Source of the DNA: DATHZQ01 sp965216945 | Lineage (GTDB): Bacteria > Actinomycetota > Acidimicrobiia > Spongiisociales > UBA5794 | Length of the DNA stretch: 64,000 bases | NCBI GenBank assembly: GCA_965216945.1 | Contig: CBDCGU010000003.1 | Span: 2,232,001-2,296,000 of the forward strand | Direction of reading: 5' to 3' | Shown: piece after piece, positions 34,207-43,319 of the stretch | How the letters are laid out: every line of letters starts with the position of its first letter | Numbering within the stretch: position 1 is the first letter of the stretch | Notes under the pieces: generated by a model | Database searches by the model: none | The model's input: the letters and a program-made list of their open reading frames with translations, nothing else | What the model was told of the DNA's origin: nothing | Position numbers and translations under genes: made by a program

Positions 34207-36942
34207 TCAATACCGATATGCATCGAGTGTGGGCTTGACCGGGCGGGCCAGCCAGGTCGGGCGGCGGAGGTTTCCGGGGCCCGGGCCCGGCTTCGTCAGG
34301 TCGCGCCACTCCTTATAGATCTCGTGGGCTTTGGCGGTGTCGACGAAGACGTCGCCGTAGCGGTCGCCGGTGTGCGCCGGGGTGAGCCGAACCCGTTGGT
34401 GCCACGCATGCATGCCCGACACCGGATCGGGGTGTACGGGGAAGGCGAGGTTCTGGTTCACCCCGGCATCTTGCCACCAGATGCGTTCGCTGTCGGGGTC
34501 GTCCGAGGCGAACGGGCCGATCCCCTTCTTCTGCCGCAGCATCCAGCCACTCTCGTCGTGTGAGATCTCGACCAGCGCCGACGACCAGCGTTCGTTGCCC
34601 GAGTCATCGGCCAGACGCCACCGTCCCAGGTGGTGAGAGGCGGCAACGACCCCGGGTCGTATGCCCTCGGTACGCCACACCCGCATGACGAAGTATCCGA
34701 TATCGGTGTTGATTCGGATCATCTGCCCCGTGGCGAAGTCGAGGGCGTCTGCGTCGCTCGGGTTCATCCACAGCGGGTGGCCGTGGCTGATCTCGTAGAG
34801 GTATTTGGCATTCCCGGAGCGGGTGTGAATCAGCGTCGGCAGACGGAAGATCGGCAGCAGGATGCGCTCGTTGCCCGCCATGTCCAGGTCACGCCAGTAG
34901 ACGTGGGTCTTCAGGTAGGTCGGGATGGACTCCTCTTCCCACCCCCATTCGGCCATCGTCGTCGAGTGCCACTCCAGCTTCTTGCTCCGGGACGCAAATC
35001 CGGTCCTGCGCACTCCATCGACGTCGACGCCGGGCGACTCGGGGGAGACGGCCCGCTCGTGAACCTGGTAGACGTCCTTCCCCACCTCGACCGCCCCGTA
35101 TTTGCGCATGTACTGGAGGGAAGTGAGGCCCTCCGCCGCTGCCTTGTCCGGCAGTCCCGGAACGCTGTTGTCGAACATCCACCCGTAGTACTCGTCCACC
35201 GAGACGGGCCGGTTCGGGTCGACCGGTGATTCGAACCACCGCTTGATGCCCAGCGAACCGTCCGGGTCGATGCGCCAGGAGAGATCGATCCAGAACTCGG
35301 TCTCCTCCCACACCTCACCCGGATTCGCCTCGTACGACCGATCGAACGTCTCCCCGGCGCGCTCGCCGGCGACTCGGAGCACCGGCTGGCGGAAGCCCAG
35401 CCAGCGGCCGGCGTGGGTCTCGTAGGAATGCGTGTCGTGGCGCTCGGAGGCGACCCCCATCGGCAGCACATAGTCGGCGAACCACGCCGTCTCCGACCAC
35501 GTTGGCGTCAGCGCCACGTGAAGCCCGACCTTGGTCTCGTCGGTCAGGACCTCGAGCCACGAGAAGCCGTCCGGATTCGTCCAGACCGGGTTGTAGACCC
35601 TCGTGAAGTACACGTCGAGCTTGCCGCGGCCTTCCTTGATCATGTGGGGGAGAAGGATCGACATCTCGTGATGGGCGAACGGGTACTCGATCGGCCAGAG
35701 CATCTCGTTCCACCGGCTGTGGGGCGGGGGCATGTTCCAGTGTTCGGGCTTGAACTTGTCCCATGCGCTTGGCGACGTCCCACCCCGGGTCCCGACGGAA
35801 CCGGTCAATACGTGCAGGAACCAGAGACATCGAGCCACCTGCCACCCGCCTCGATTACCCGAACCCGCCGACCGCCAGGTATGGGAGGCGAAGCGATGTC
35901 CGGCGTCGGCAATTCCCCGGGCCACGGCCTCGATGCGGCCCGGCGACACCCCGGACTCCTCGGCGGCGAACTCGAGGGTGTAGCCGCTGTACGTGTCGCG
36001 GAGCAGCTGTACGAAGCGTTCGTAGCTCTTCGGCTCGGCGGGTGCACGAGCCGCGAGCGCATCCTCCCAGTTGACCCAGCGACGCATGAAGTCGTGGTCG
36101 ACGGCATCCCACTCGAGCAGCTTGGCTGCGATCGCCAGCAACATGGCCGCCTCCGTACCCGGCCAGCAAGACAGCCAATGGTCCGACATCGAGGCGGTGT
36201 TGGAGAGGCGGGGATCGATCGTGGCGAGCTTGGCTCCTGCCTGCTTGCCCTCCATGATTCGCTGGGCGTGAGGGTTGAAGTAGTGGCCCGTCTCGAGATG
36301 GGACGACAGCAGCAGGATGAAGCGGGCGTTGGCGAAGTCCGCCGAGGGTCGGTCGTGGCCCATCCACATGGCATAGCCGGTGCGGGCCCCTGAAGAGCAG
36401 ATGTTGGTGTGGCTGTTGTGCCCGTCGACGCCCCATGCTTTCAGCGTGCGATCCATGAAGCCGTCCTCGCCCGGTCGGCCGACGTGATACATGATCTCGT
36501 CGTTGCGGCCTTCCTGGATCGCCGTGCGCATCCGGCCCGCGATGTCCTGCAACGCCTCCTCCCACGTCACCTGCTCCCACTGGCCCGATCCGCGCTCGCC
36601 GACCTTGCGGAGCGGGTGGAGGATGCGCTCCGGGTCGTACATTTGGTTGATCGTTGCCGGGCCTTTGGCACAGTTCCGGCCCCGTGATCCGGGGTGCGCC
36701 GGGTTGCCTTCGAACTTGCGGACCCGTCCCGTTTCCTTGTCCACGTAGGCGAGGAGTCCACACGCCGATTCGCAATTGAAACACGTCGTCGGCACCAGGC
36801 GGTATTCGCGGCGGACACGTTCCGGCCATGCCTTGGCGTCATATTCCTCCCAGTCGTCCCAGCGCTCCGGTGGAGGGAAGTTGGTGAGATCGCCACCGGG
36901 GAGGAGGCGAGGAATCCGGTCTCGATCTCTGTCCACCGTCAT
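34207..36942 (-). CDS. Molybdopterin oxidoreductase, SoeA/PsrA-like catalytic subunit
   Basis: This 911-residue protein is a large bis-MGD molybdoenzyme of the DMSO reductase family. A [4Fe-4S] site is formed by Cys54, Cys57, Cys61 and Cys91 (the last in RNCAKG). Cys182 in NICSSGARTGY is the probable Mo ligand, so it is not a selenoenzyme. C-terminal dinucleotide-binding blocks include HPLWMNPSDADALDFATG. There is no Tat signal peptide: the mature Cys motif begins within 54 residues, so the enzyme faces the cytoplasm, as in sulfite-oxidising SoeABC rather than periplasmic Psr/Phs. With the partner fusion and adjacent persulfide genes, sulfite dehydrogenase is the best guess; polysulfide, thiosulfate or arsenic substrates remain possible. 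It lies 13 bases after the FeS-NrfD gene. Confidence 0.9.
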   Translation of the reverse strand: MTVDRDRDRIPRLLPGGDLTNFPPPERWDDWEEYDAKAWPERVRREYRLVPTTCFNCESACGLLAYVDKETGRVRKFEGNPAHPGSRGRNCAKGPATINQMYDPERILHPLRKVGERGSGQWEQVTWEEALQDIAGRMRTAIQEGRNDEIMYHVGRPGEDGFMDRTLKAWGVDGHNSHTNICSSGARTGYAMWMGHDRPSADFANARFILLLSSHLETGHYFNPHAQRIMEGKQAGAKLATIDPRLSNTASMSDHWLSCWPGTEAAMLLAIAAKLLEWDAVDHDFMRRWVNWEDALAARAPAEPKSYERFVQLLRDTYSGYTLEFAAEESGVSPGRIEAVARGIADAGHRFASHTWRSAGSGNRGGWQVARCLWFLHVLTGSVGTRGGTSPSAWDKFKPEHWNMPPPHSRWNEMLWPIEYPFAHHEMSILLPHMIKEGRGKLDVYFTRVYNPVWTNPDGFSWLEVLTDETKVGLHVALTPTWSETAWFADYVLPMGVASERHDTHSYETHAGRWLGFRQPVLRVAGERAGETFDRSYEANPGEVWEETEFWIDLSWRIDPDGSLGIKRWFESPVDPNRPVSVDEYYGWMFDNSVPGLPDKAAAEGLTSLQYMRKYGAVEVGKDVYQVHERAVSPESPGVDVDGVRRTGFASRSKKLEWHSTTMAEWGWEEESIPTYLKTHVYWRDLDMAGNERILLPIFRLPTLIHTRSGNAKYLYEISHGHPLWMNPSDADALDFATGQMIRINTDIGYFVMRVWRTEGIRPGVVAASHHLGRWRLADDSGNERWSSALVEISHDESGWMLRQKKGIGPFASDDPDSERIWWQDAGVNQNLAFPVHPDPVSGMHAWHQRVRLTPAHTGDRYGDVFVDTAKAHEIYKEWRDLTKPGPGPGNLRRPTWLARPVKPTLDAYRY

Positions 36943-36955
36943 CGGATCGCCTTCC

Positions 36956-38581
36956 TCAGGAGAGCGGGACGCTCTGTCCGGCCTTCACAAACGCATCGTC
37001 GACCAGCCAGACGCCGGCCATCGCGGCGACACCGGCGAGGGCACCCGCCCACGTGGGAGATCCGTTCAGCACCCCCAGGCCGAGACCTGCGGGCAGCAAG
37101 GTCGCCAGCAGGACGCCGGCCCACCACTCGATCGCAAACCTGCCTCTGGTCATGTGGTGCACCGCCTCGGCGATGTTGCGCGTCGGGTGCCGGGCGATGA
37201 TGTCGAGGGCTGCGAGCACTCCGAGGATCAAGCCGCCGCCGACGAGGCACCACGCAAAGGCCTTGACTCCGGGCAGCAACTCGCTCGACGCGGCGAGCGT
37301 TGCAGTCGATGTCGCGGCGACGTCGATGGTGGTGAACAGCGATGCGATGAGCGACACGCCTCCTCCGACGACGATGGCACCGCCCACCATGTGAAACACC
37401 AGCGTGGGGCTCTGCCAGAGGTCCCTCGCTTCGGCCTGACCGAAGAGGAAGGCGGTGTATGCGGCCACGGCCACGCCGGCGAAGGCCGCCACCCAGATGG
37501 CTCCCTTCACCATGCCGTCCGCCCCGATGAGGCCACCCAGGAACCACACGGCGAGCACGATCGCGTATGCACCGAGTATCCACGCACCACGAACCAGCCA
37601 TGACCTGGGGTTCCCCTTGGTGAGCAGGTAGAGGAAGCGATCCGGGCGTTTCAGGTCCCAAACCAACAGGATGCCGGTGAGGGCCAGCAGCAGCCCGGCG
37701 ATCAGGGGGCCGACCCACGACATCCACAACGACTCCACCCCGGCGCCGGCCATCAGCGCCGCGGCGGCGGCGATGGCGATACCGGCTGCGATGCCCTTGG
37801 TGAGGAAGTATGACGACACCCGCCACCCCCACGGCATCGGATGGTCGGTGTTGTAGACCACACGGGGCGGGGCGTTTGGCCCGTCGTGAGTGATGCCGAT
37901 CGGTCGGTTGGGGGTCACCGACGCCGATGTCGCCGACACGCTGGGGGGCGTGAGGTCGATGTTCAGCCACGACTCCGCGGGGTCGCGCCACACGCCGCCG
38001 TCGCCCGGGTTCACGGTCGCCAATGGGTCGAGGCTGGCCTCTTCGGCGCCCTTGTACCAGAGATTGGGTGACGTGCCTTGCTCGACGGCGCGCTGCGAGA
38101 GTTGCTCCGTTGCCACCATCTGAGCGATTCTCGTCGTGGGATCGTCGAGATCGCCTGCGATGATCGCCTGCTCCGGGCAAACCACCACGCAGGCGGGTTC
38201 GATGCCCACCTCCACGCGGTGCACGCAGTAATTGCACTTCTGTGCCGTGTGCTCGTTCGGGTCGATGTAGAGCGCGTCGTATGGGCAGGCCTGCATGCAT
38301 GACTTGCAGCCGATGCATCGATCCGTATCGAAGTCGACGATGCCATCACTCCGGGTGTGCAGCGCCACCGTCGGGCAGATCTCCACACAGGGGGCGTTTG
38401 TGCAGTGATTGCATCGCATCACGGAGAAGAAGCGCTTGGTGTCGGGCCAGCTGCCCTTCTCGATGTACTTGACCCACGTGCGATCGACCCCGAGGGGAAC
38501 CTCGTGCTCGGTCTTGCAAGCCACGGTGCAGGCGTGGCAGCCGATGCAGGACGTCTGATCGATCACGAAGCCGTAACGCAA
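36956..38581 (-). CDS. Fused 4x[4Fe-4S] ferredoxin and NrfD-type membrane protein
   Basis: The 541-residue protein joins two subunits that are usually separate. Residues 1-200 are a DmsB/PsrB-like ferredoxin with four Cys clusters (CIGCHACTVAC, CNHCTNAPCVEIC, CIGCKSCMQAC, CNYC...CVVVC). After a linker, residues about 245-541 form an NrfD/PsrC-type membrane domain of about eight helices that exchanges electrons with menaquinol. The ATG 38581 starts MRYGFVIDQTSC. No export signal is present, so the ferredoxin faces the cytoplasm. It is the first gene of the operon with the molybdo-subunit and TorD chaperone. A candidate operator lies 25-43 bases upstream. Confidence 0.92.
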   Translation of the reverse strand: MRYGFVIDQTSCIGCHACTVACKTEHEVPLGVDRTWVKYIEKGSWPDTKRFFSVMRCNHCTNAPCVEICPTVALHTRSDGIVDFDTDRCIGCKSCMQACPYDALYIDPNEHTAQKCNYCVHRVEVGIEPACVVVCPEQAIIAGDLDDPTTRIAQMVATEQLSQRAVEQGTSPNLWYKGAEEASLDPLATVNPGDGGVWRDPAESWLNIDLTPPSVSATSASVTPNRPIGITHDGPNAPPRVVYNTDHPMPWGWRVSSYFLTKGIAAGIAIAAAAALMAGAGVESLWMSWVGPLIAGLLLALTGILLVWDLKRPDRFLYLLTKGNPRSWLVRGAWILGAYAIVLAVWFLGGLIGADGMVKGAIWVAAFAGVAVAAYTAFLFGQAEARDLWQSPTLVFHMVGGAIVVGGGVSLIASLFTTIDVAATSTATLAASSELLPGVKAFAWCLVGGGLILGVLAALDIIARHPTRNIAEAVHHMTRGRFAIEWWAGVLLATLLPAGLGLGVLNGSPTWAGALAGVAAMAGVWLVDDAFVKAGQSVPLS

Positions 38582-38605
38582 TGGAACTCTCTCCCCGGAG
38601 GGCCG

Positions 38606-38624
38606 CTATTTGTACGGACAATAG
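38606..38624. promoter_or_regulatory. Inverted repeat, candidate ArsR operator
   Basis: TTGT (38610-38613) and ACAA (38618-38621) surround ACGG, and flanking CTATT and AATAG arms begin and end the 19-base site CTATTTGTACGGACAATAG. It lies 25-43 bases before the FeS-NrfD start and about 210 bases before the ArsR gene in their shared divergent gap. The rest of the 250-base gap shows no gene. A role as the ArsR binding site is inferred from place and symmetry. Confidence 0.45.
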
Positions 38625-38832
38625 TCGTCAGGTGCGGCGCCGGGTTGCTGCTGATGGCAGATCGGGGAGTCGCCAGAATCTCGATGGGCTGACATTGGGT
38701 CTGCCGTCCGCCACTCGGGGTCTGGCGTCGGCCCGAGCATCATATTCGGCCCAGCGAATCTGCGTTCTGGTACGCGCGAGGTGCACGCAGTCTCCTATTG
38801 GATCGGCGATGTGGCTGTGGCAGACTGCGGCC

Positions 38833-39147
38833 ATGTCCTCGATTCGCCAAGAGCTGACGTTGTTGCACGCCAGCGTGTGCAAGGGTCTCGCCGACCCGAA
38901 GCGACTGCTCATCATGAATGCGCTTCGCGACGGCGAAAGGACGGTGACCGAGCTTGTCGATGAGCTGGGACTGCCTCAAGCCAATGTATCTCAGCATCTC
39001 GCAGTGCTGCGTGACAAGGGTCTGGTGCGCGCCCGCAAGGACGGCCAGTTTGCGTATTACTCGGTGACGACTCCCAAGATCATCGAGGCGATGGATCTCC
39101 TGCGTGAGGTCATGGCCGAGCAGGTCGGTACGCACGTCGCCGGCTAG
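38833..39147 (+). CDS. ArsR-family transcriptional regulator
   Basis: This 104-residue winged-helix protein has the ArsR core: LADPKRLLIMNAL, VTELVDELGLPQANVSQHLAVLRDKGLVRARKDGQFAYYSV in order. The CxC-type metal site of ArsR and the two Cys of the persulfide sensors SqrR/BigR are not present; only Cys16 occurs (ASVCKGLADP). It may sense through Cys16 across a dimer or respond to another signal. It is divergent from the molybdoenzyme operon and upstream of the persulfide dioxygenase, so control of both is likely. The ATG at 38833 gives a normal-length family member. Confidence 0.9.
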   Translation: MSSIRQELTLLHASVCKGLADPKRLLIMNALRDGERTVTELVDELGLPQANVSQHLAVLRDKGLVRARKDGQFAYYSVTTPKIIEAMDLLREVMAEQVGTHVAG

Positions 39148-39225
39148 CTCACGGCTTGGACGGGCTCGAATGCCCGGATACCCTTCTATGCGGATTGGCG
39201 CATGTGCTCGCATCGGAGGACACCG

Positions 39226-40353
39226 GTGAGCGGATCGATCACCGCCCAAGAACTGGCCCGCCGGGTCGACGACCCGGCGTCGACTCCCTTCATCCTCGAC
39301 GTGCGCACACCGGACCAGTTCGAGCGCTGGCGCATCGAGGGCAAGGCCGGTGTGGCGACGGTCAACATCCCTTATTGGGCGGCCATCACCGACGAGGAGA
39401 TGGTGAGGGAGGCGGTCCCGGCGAACCGAGACGTCGTGGTCGTCTGCGCACACGGCGACACCTCGGACCTCGTCGTCGAGGCTGTCGGTCTCGGCAACCT
39501 GCGCAATCTGACAGGCGGTATGGACGCTTGGGCACGCACGCTCGTCCCGCACGTGCTCTACGACGACGGCGTCAAGTTCGTCGTACAACTCGACCGCGTT
39601 GCCAAGGCGTGCCTCTCGTACGCCGTGGGGTCCTACGGCTCGGCGATGGCCGTCATCGATGCGGCGGCCGACGCCTCTGCGTACGAGCGCGTGGGCGCCG
39701 AGCGGGGATGCACGATCTCGGATGTCTTCGACACCCACCTCCACGCCGACCATCTGTCGCTGGGTGTGCAGATGGCCGCCGAGCTCGGTGCGACGTACCA
39801 CATCGCTCCCGGCGACGCCGCAGGGGCGCGCTTCGATTACACGCCGCTGCGCAGCGGTGAGGAGTTCCACCTGGGCGAGACCAGGATCGTCGTGCGATCA
39901 GTGGCGACTCCGGGGCACACACCGGGATCGACGAGCCTCGAGGTCGACGGCCGCTATCTCATGACCGGCGATGCCGTGTTCGTATCCGGCGTCGGGCGGC
40001 CGGATCTCGGAGGGGAGACGGAGCCGTGGGCCCGTGATCTGTTCCGTACGATCCACGAGCAGCTCGCAGAGCTGGATGGATCGCTCGAGGTATGTCCCGC
40101 CCATTACACGACGCGCTTGGAATCTCACGGGGACGGGACGATTCGACGCACCCTGCGAGACCTGCTCGAGAACGACCCTGTGGTCTCGATCGACGACGAG
40201 GACGACTTCGTCGAGTACGTGATTCAGCACCTTGGAGAGGCTCCGGCGGTCTACGACACGATTCGCAGGGTCAACATGGCCTGGCTCGTCCCCACCCACG
40301 AAGAGGCAATCGAGCTGGAAGTGGGTCGCAACGAGTGCGCCCTCACCGGGTGA
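39226..40353 (+). CDS. Rhodanese-persulfide dioxygenase fusion (ETHE1-like)
   Basis: The 375-residue cytoplasmic protein joins an N-terminal rhodanese (residues about 5-105, active loop CAHGDTS with Cys74) to a metallo-beta-lactamase domain of the persulfide dioxygenase type. Metal ligands are His171, His173, Asp175 and His176 in THLHADH, then His231 in TPGHTPGS and Asp249. ETHE1-type enzymes oxidise glutathione or other persulfide to sulfite using one Fe. The rhodanese part would deliver or remove persulfide sulfur. The GTG at 39226 is chosen since GGAGGA lies five bases upstream; ATG 39202 lacks a site. It sits between the ArsR and SulP genes in one direction. Confidence 0.9.
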   Translation: MSGSITAQELARRVDDPASTPFILDVRTPDQFERWRIEGKAGVATVNIPYWAAITDEEMVREAVPANRDVVVVCAHGDTSDLVVEAVGLGNLRNLTGGMDAWARTLVPHVLYDDGVKFVVQLDRVAKACLSYAVGSYGSAMAVIDAAADASAYERVGAERGCTISDVFDTHLHADHLSLGVQMAAELGATYHIAPGDAAGARFDYTPLRSGEEFHLGETRIVVRSVATPGHTPGSTSLEVDGRYLMTGDAVFVSGVGRPDLGGETEPWARDLFRTIHEQLAELDGSLEVCPAHYTTRLESHGDGTIRRTLRDLLENDPVVSIDDEDDFVEYVIQHLGEAPAVYDTIRRVNMAWLVPTHEEAIELEVGRNECALTG

Positions 40354-40372
40354 CCCGCTACGGTCAGCCGCT

Positions 40373-41917
40373 GTGAGCACTCCCGCGGGGCCGGTACCCG
40401 CACGCAGCAGCATCGGTCGTGACGTGATCGCCGGCGTCAGTGTTGCCTTCATCGTCGTTCCCCAGGGTCTTGCGTACGCCAAGCTCGCCGGTCTCCCGCC
40501 GTACACCGGCCTGTACGCCGCGGCGCTGCCGTCCTTGGTCGCGGCATTTGTTGCCTCGTCGCGCTATCTGCAGACAGGACCCGTGGCGATGACGGCCCTG
40601 CTGACATTCGGGGCGCTGTCCGCGATCGAAACCCCGGGAAGCCCCGAGTACATCGCGCTGGCGCTGCTGCTCGCCGTCGTTGTCGGCGTGGTTCGTCTCG
40701 GTCTGGGGATGATGCGCGGGGGAGCGATCACGCACTACATGTCGCACCCTGTGATCCTCGGATTCACCTCCGGGGCGACGCTGCTGATCGTGGCCTCCCA
40801 GAGTGCCGCGGCGTTCGGTGTCGAGGGCGCTCCCGACGATCTTCTCGAGCGGCTGTGGTTCGTGCTCACCGACCCCGCGGGATGGGATGGCGACGCCATC
40901 GCGCTGAGCGTGGCGACCGCCGTGATCGTTCTGGGCGGCCGTCGCATCCACCCGCTGATCCCCGGAGCGTTGATTGCCGTCGTGCTCGGTCTCGTCGTCG
41001 GTAGCTCCAGTGCCTACGACGCTGCGCTGATGGGAGCCATTCCGGAGGGCCTGCCCGGCCTGTCGCTGGCGCTCCCTTGGAGCCAGGTCCTCGTCCTGCT
41101 CGTGCCCGGCGTGATCATCGCGACGGTCGGCTTCGCCGAGGCGACGGCAATCTCGCGGACGCTGGCCGCCCAAGACCGCGAGCGATGGAACCCCGACCGG
41201 GAGCTGGTGTCGCAGGGGCTCGCCAACATCGCCGCAGGCGTCTCCGGCGGATTCCCTGTCGGTGGATCGTTCTCCCGCAGTTCGGTCAACAAGCTGGCGG
41301 GGGCGCAGACGAGGTGGAGTGGCGCCGTCACGGGGCTCGTCGTGCTGGCGTTCCTGCCGGTGGCCGGAGTCCTGGAGAATCTGCCCCGGGCGGTGCTGGC
41401 GTCGATCGTGATCTCTGCCGTGATCCGGCTGATCCGGATTCCCGACATGGTGCGGTTGACGCGGATCACGTGGGGGCAGGGAACGGTGGCTTGGGGCACC
41501 TTCATCGCCACGCTGGCATTGTCACCCCGGATCGACATCGCGGTGCTCGTCGGCGTCGGGCTGGCTGCACTCGTCCATCTCTACCGCGAATCGTCGCGCT
41601 TCGTGGTCCGGTTCGAGTATGAGCCGCCGACGCTGCGGCTCATCCCGGTCGGCGTCTTGTTCTACGGATCGGCAGCAGCCCTCGGCGATGCGCTCAACGA
41701 GCAGCTCGCCCATCACCAGGACGCCACGGAGATTCGGCTGAGCCTGGAGCGCCTGGGTCGGATCGACCACTCGGGAATGATGGCACTGCAGGATTTCGCC
41801 CATGAGGTGCGGCTCGCCGGACTGGAGATCGGCGTCGACCGCGTACCCCGCCACGTCGCCGGGATATGGGAGCGCACCGGCGGATTGCACGGCTCGGGTC
41901 TGGCCCGACCCCAGTGA
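40373..41917 (+). CDS. SulP family anion transporter with STAS domain
   Basis: The 514-residue inner-membrane protein is a SulP/SLC26 transporter. It has about twelve membrane segments, with the opening blocks IAGVSVAFIVVPQGLAYAKLAGLPPYTGLYA and, further in, NIAAGVSGGFPVGGSFSRSSVNK. A C-terminal STAS domain (about residues 420-510, LERLGRIDHSGMMAL) regulates it. The usual substrate is sulfate or bicarbonate. Being 20 bases after the persulfide dioxygenase gene, it could export the sulfate made or import sulfate. The start is GTG 40373. Confidence 0.92.
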   Translation: MSTPAGPVPARSSIGRDVIAGVSVAFIVVPQGLAYAKLAGLPPYTGLYAAALPSLVAAFVASSRYLQTGPVAMTALLTFGALSAIETPGSPEYIALALLLAVVVGVVRLGLGMMRGGAITHYMSHPVILGFTSGATLLIVASQSAAAFGVEGAPDDLLERLWFVLTDPAGWDGDAIALSVATAVIVLGGRRIHPLIPGALIAVVLGLVVGSSSAYDAALMGAIPEGLPGLSLALPWSQVLVLLVPGVIIATVGFAEATAISRTLAAQDRERWNPDRELVSQGLANIAAGVSGGFPVGGSFSRSSVNKLAGAQTRWSGAVTGLVVLAFLPVAGVLENLPRAVLASIVISAVIRLIRIPDMVRLTRITWGQGTVAWGTFIATLALSPRIDIAVLVGVGLAALVHLYRESSRFVVRFEYEPPTLRLIPVGVLFYGSAAALGDALNEQLAHHQDATEIRLSLERLGRIDHSGMMALQDFAHEVRLAGLEIGVDRVPRHVAGIWERTGGLHGSGLARPQ

Positions 41918-41974
41918 TGCCGTTGTGTTGCTCGCCGCAACCAAGGGGTGGAACGCCTGTGTAGCGTTCGAGGC

Positions 41975-42328
41975 ATGCAGAAGAACCCAGAGGTCGATGC
42001 CTGGTTCGAGGCGTATGACCATCCCGCCAAGGATGCGATGCTGCGAGTGCGGGAGATCATCCTCGGTGATGAGCGGATCACCGAAACCATCAAGTGGAAG
42101 AGTCCGACATTCATGTTCGAGGGCAACATGGCGAGCTTCAACCCGCGAACGAAGTCGCACGTGAGCTTGATGTTTCACACAGGCGCTTCCATTCCCGGCG
42201 ACCACCCCCGCCTGGAAGGTGGCGGCGAGACGGCCCGGTACATGAAGTTCTCCGATGTGGCCGACGTGGAGTCGGCGGCCGATGAGATCGTGGCGGTCAC
42301 TGCCGCCTGGTGCGAATCGCGGTCGTGA
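41975..42328 (+). CDS. DUF1801-type small protein
   Basis: This 117-residue protein begins MQKNPEVDAWFEAYDHP and contains IKWKSPTFMFEGNMASFNP and VSLMFHTGASIPG, matching the small YdhG/DUF1801 family, whose function is unknown; the fold is YjbR-like. It stands 57 bases after sulP and 31 bases before the nucleotide-signalling operon, and could be cotranscribed with the latter, though it is not typical of such systems. GC content still looks like the core genome. Confidence 0.82.
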   Translation: MQKNPEVDAWFEAYDHPAKDAMLRVREIILGDERITETIKWKSPTFMFEGNMASFNPRTKSHVSLMFHTGASIPGDHPRLEGGGETARYMKFSDVADVESAADEIVAVTAAWCESRS

Positions 42329-42359
42329 TCCTGGTCGCGTCGAACCAGAGGGCGACTTC

Positions 42360-43319
42360 GTGACCCCCGACCCGCGCCGAGCGCCGCCACCACCGGACAT
42401 CCTCACCTCGTATCGCGCCGACGTGTTCGTCGCCGGGTGGGACGGTGCGGACCCGTCCCATTATGTTGTGGCGGCGCTCGATGCGCACAACATGCGAGCG
42501 ATCGGCGACGTCGACGACGCACCTCCAGACGACGCCCGAATCGCTCGCCTCATGCAAGGCTGCAGCGCCCTCATCGTGCTTGACTCGGGCAGCGGTGAAT
42601 CGGGTGCGTTCCTTGAGCGCAAGGTGGCTGAGGAGTGCGGCATTCCAATCGCCGTCGTCCACCGGGATGGGACAGGTACGGCAGGCAGCGCGGCGCGCAT
42701 TGCTCTCTCGCTCGATGCGGTGGTTGATGGGTCGGAGCGCTGGGAGGCACTGCTCGTCGAGGCCACTTCGCATCGACCGCCGACGCCCTATGCGTTCTTC
42801 ATCGGCCGCTTGGAGCGTGACTTCAGGCAGGCACGGCAAGCGATCCGCGTGGCTGTCGAGGACGAGACCGGTATGCCCTGCCTGTGGGCCGATGACGGGC
42901 GGCATCGCACAGGGCTCACAAGTGTGCGAGAGCAGACGCGCCTCCTGATCGAGCACTCGTCGTTGGTCATCGCCGACCTGACGCTGGGGATCGAGAACCC
43001 CGTGCACACAAACCCGAGCCGGGCGCACGAGATCGGGCTTGCCACGGCGTACGGGCGACCGCTCGTTCTCAGCAGCCAGGAACCGCGCCGGGTACCGTAT
43101 TTCTCGATTGGTGACCTGCAGATGATCTTCTGGGAAGATGAAGCCGAGTTGACGATGCTGATGCGCAGGCGTCTGCGAGCCGAGCGACAGCTGCTCGGGC
43201 GGACGATCTACAACTACCGGCTGCCTGACCGCCTCACCAGGGTCATACGACGTCCCTCGTTCACGTACGACCCGGTACACCGGTACGTGGGTCCGGGGCT
43301 GGCCGAGACAGAGTCATGA
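42360..43319 (+). CDS. Tandem TIR/nucleoside-deoxyribosyltransferase-like protein
   Basis: The 319-residue protein has two domains of the same general fold. The N-terminal one (about residues 20-125) has DVFVAGW, GCSALIVLDSGSGESGAFLERKVA and ECGIPIAVV. The C-terminal one (about 143-265) has YAFFIGRLERDF, SLVIADLTLGIENP and NPSRAHEIGLATAYGRPLVL, with Glu224 at the place of the catalytic Glu in nucleoside 2-deoxyribosyltransferase and TIR-type NADases. It may cleave or bind NAD or a nucleotide. It opens a five-gene operon; its stop overlaps the next start (ATGA). The start is GTG 42360. I do not know a described protein with exactly this double layout. Confidence 0.72.
   Translation: MTPDPRRAPPPPDILTSYRADVFVAGWDGADPSHYVVAALDAHNMRAIGDVDDAPPDDARIARLMQGCSALIVLDSGSGESGAFLERKVAEECGIPIAVVHRDGTGTAGSAARIALSLDAVVDGSERWEALLVEATSHRPPTPYAFFIGRLERDFRQARQAIRVAVEDETGMPCLWADDGRHRTGLTSVREQTRLLIEHSSLVIADLTLGIENPVHTNPSRAHEIGLATAYGRPLVLSSQEPRRVPYFSIGDLQMIFWEDEAELTMLMRRRLRAERQLLGRTIYNYRLPDRLTRVIRRPSFTYDPVHRYVGPGLAETES

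Noticed and set aside
34207..36942. Possible selenocysteine at the Mo ligand, given the Sec-type selD
   Set aside because: The ligand codon at residue 182 is Cys and no in-frame TGA is present.
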